Position numbers and translations under genes: made by a program. A model generated the notes under the pieces. The model did no database searches. It was given only the letters and a program-made list of their open reading frames with translations, and was not told where the DNA came from. A DNA stretch of 6,754 nt from Bacteroidaceae bacterium (lineage in GTDB: Bacteria; Bacteroidota; Bacteroidia; Bacteroidales; Bacteroidaceae). The number at the start of each line of letters is the position of its first letter. Positions within the stretch are counted from its first letter, which is position 1. Below, piece after piece: positions 6,384 through 6,754 of the stretch. The DNA is taken from NCBI GenBank assembly GCA_900772575.1, contig CAAHEN010000086.1, positions 1-6,754 on the forward strand, written 5' to 3'.

Positions 6384-6623
6384 CCGTCTCTGCCCGACGG
6401 GTAACGCACGATGCAGTGGGCACTACCGCCCCTCCGCGTTTCGGAGACATTGCTGTCCGGCAAAACTTTGCACCTGTTCTCTGAACACCGCGAAGCCACG
6501 GGACGGGGCGACATAACATCATTACAGCTCAGTGGATTTTGTGACGGTTTCTAGGCACACGGGAAGTTCATCCCCAGTGTCAGCGTGATCTCACGACGGT
6601 CTAAAATTTGAGTTTAACACTGC
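6384..6623. other. Intergenic stretch without a convincing gene
   Basis: Between the tpx hairpin and the downstream promoter I see no gene I would call. It is less GC-rich than the coding regions in its right half. It contains a small hairpin (CTCCG 6432-6436 with CGGAG 6442-6446, loop CGTTT), a promoter-like ACTTTG at about 6465-6470 that lacks a good upstream element, and a 47-codon ATG frame at 6411-6554 on the + strand (starting MQWALPPLRVSETLLSGK) with no recognisable homology, no start signal and no promoter. The palindrome at 6584-6595 is listed separately. Confidence 0.5.
6584..6595. promoter_or_regulatory. Possible operator: CGTGA-TC-TCACG palindrome
   Basis: A perfect 5-bp inverted repeat with a 2-nt centre lies 28 nt upstream of the TTG element of the promoter at 6624-6654. 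The half-sites look like those bound by helix-turn-helix dimers, and the position suits an activator or repressor site. The 2-nt spacer is shorter than the 6 nt of a CRP/FNR-type site, so no regulator is named. A repeat this short can occur by chance. Confidence 0.2.
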
Positions 6624-6654
6624 TTGCTTTCGGCGCCGGAATGCGCTAACTTTG
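6624..6654 (+). promoter_or_regulatory. Bacteroidota-type promoter for the gene at the right edge
   Basis: TTG (6624-6626), a 20-nt spacer and TAACTTTG (6647-6654) match the Bacteroidota primary-sigma promoter pattern (TTG, about 19-21 nt, TAnnTTTG) fully. Transcription would start near 6660 and give a leader of about 65 nt before the ATG at 6726. This is the best promoter in the window and good evidence for the phylum. Confidence 0.75.
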
Positions 6655-6664
6655 CGGTAGAGGG

Positions 6665-6720
6665 AAAGGGGTATCCGTACGGGTGCCCCTTTGTCGCACC
6701 CTGCGGCGACCGATATCGCC
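6665..6720 (+). promoter_or_regulatory. Structured 5' leader with a strong hairpin and two competing smaller hairpins
   Basis: Hairpin 1 pairs 6665-6676 with 6681-6692: AAAGGGG/CCCCTTT plus an inner part with two G-U pairs, giving 12 pairs with a GTAC tetraloop. It begins only a few nucleotides after the predicted transcription start. Downstream, GTCGC (6693-6697) can pair with GCGAC (6706-6710), or GGCGA (6705-6709) can pair with TCGCC (6716-6720). These two share bases and exclude each other. The second ends 5 nt before the ATG at 6726 and could hide the ribosome landing site. Only three Ts follow hairpin 1, so termination there is unlikely. Regulation of translation or mRNA stability is an inference; it matches no riboswitch class I recognise. 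Confidence 0.4.
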
Positions 6721-6725
6721 ACCAT

Positions 6726-6754
6726 ATGGCAAAAATGGGACGGTTTTCCGCGCA
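6726..6754 (+). CDS. Start of an unidentified gene, 3' partial
   Basis: An ATG at 6726 opens a frame reading MAKMGRFSA before the window ends; the in-frame ATG at 6735 is an alternative start. Support comes from context only: a strong promoter at 6624-6654 and a leader of plausible length lead into it. Nine residues are too few to identify a family. Confidence 0.4.

Noticed and set aside
6665..6692. Hairpin near the right edge as an intrinsic terminator or attenuator.
   Set aside because: Only three Ts follow the stem, it sits a few nucleotides after the predicted transcription start, and it precedes a start codon; a leader structure is the better reading.

Overview
The window looks like a chromosomal segment from a GC-rich member of the Bacteroidota, most likely Bacteroidales. 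Three things point there. The fused SpmA/SpmB-like membrane protein and the flippase N-terminus (MADLKSLAKDTAIYGLSS) are of the type common in that group. Genes start without recognisable Shine-Dalgarno sequences. The clearest promoter (6624-6654) fits the Bacteroidota pattern TTG - about 20 nt - TAnnTTTG. I cannot name a genus; base composition is well above that of typical Bacteroides.

Layout, all genes on the + strand: (1) 3-1022, the 3' part of a fused SpmA/SpmB-type nucleoside-recognition membrane protein, with its start outside the window. (2) 1049-2218, a complete DNA cytosine-5 methyltransferase whose composition is clearly less GC-rich than its neighbours, followed by a possible 43-codon gene (2238-2369) reached through two ATGA stop/start overlaps. 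No restriction endonuclease is visible, so this looks like an acquired, solitary or decayed modification gene. (3) 2373-3827, a Wzx/MurJ-type oligosaccharide flippase, then 3849-5081, a single-domain M16 zinc peptidase, 21 nt apart and probably co-transcribed. (4) 5151-5690, a NUDIX hydrolase with an N-terminal zinc ribbon. (5) 5802-6302, thiol peroxidase (tpx) with its own probable promoter. (6) 6303-6725, an intergenic region with a perfect 17-bp inverted repeat just after tpx, a strong promoter, and a structured leader in front of a gene that starts at 6726 and runs off the window.

The genes do not form one pathway. Flippase and M16 peptidase look like a short envelope/proteostasis operon. 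NUDIX and tpx fit general housekeeping and oxidative-damage defence, but with separate control for tpx. The methyltransferase appears inserted between the SpmAB gene and the flippase gene.

I found no CRISPR array, tRNA, rRNA or complete mobile element. The most interesting points are the compositionally foreign methyltransferase with its coupled small reading frame, and the hairpin-rich leader at the right edge. I see no convincing previously undescribed multi-gene system.
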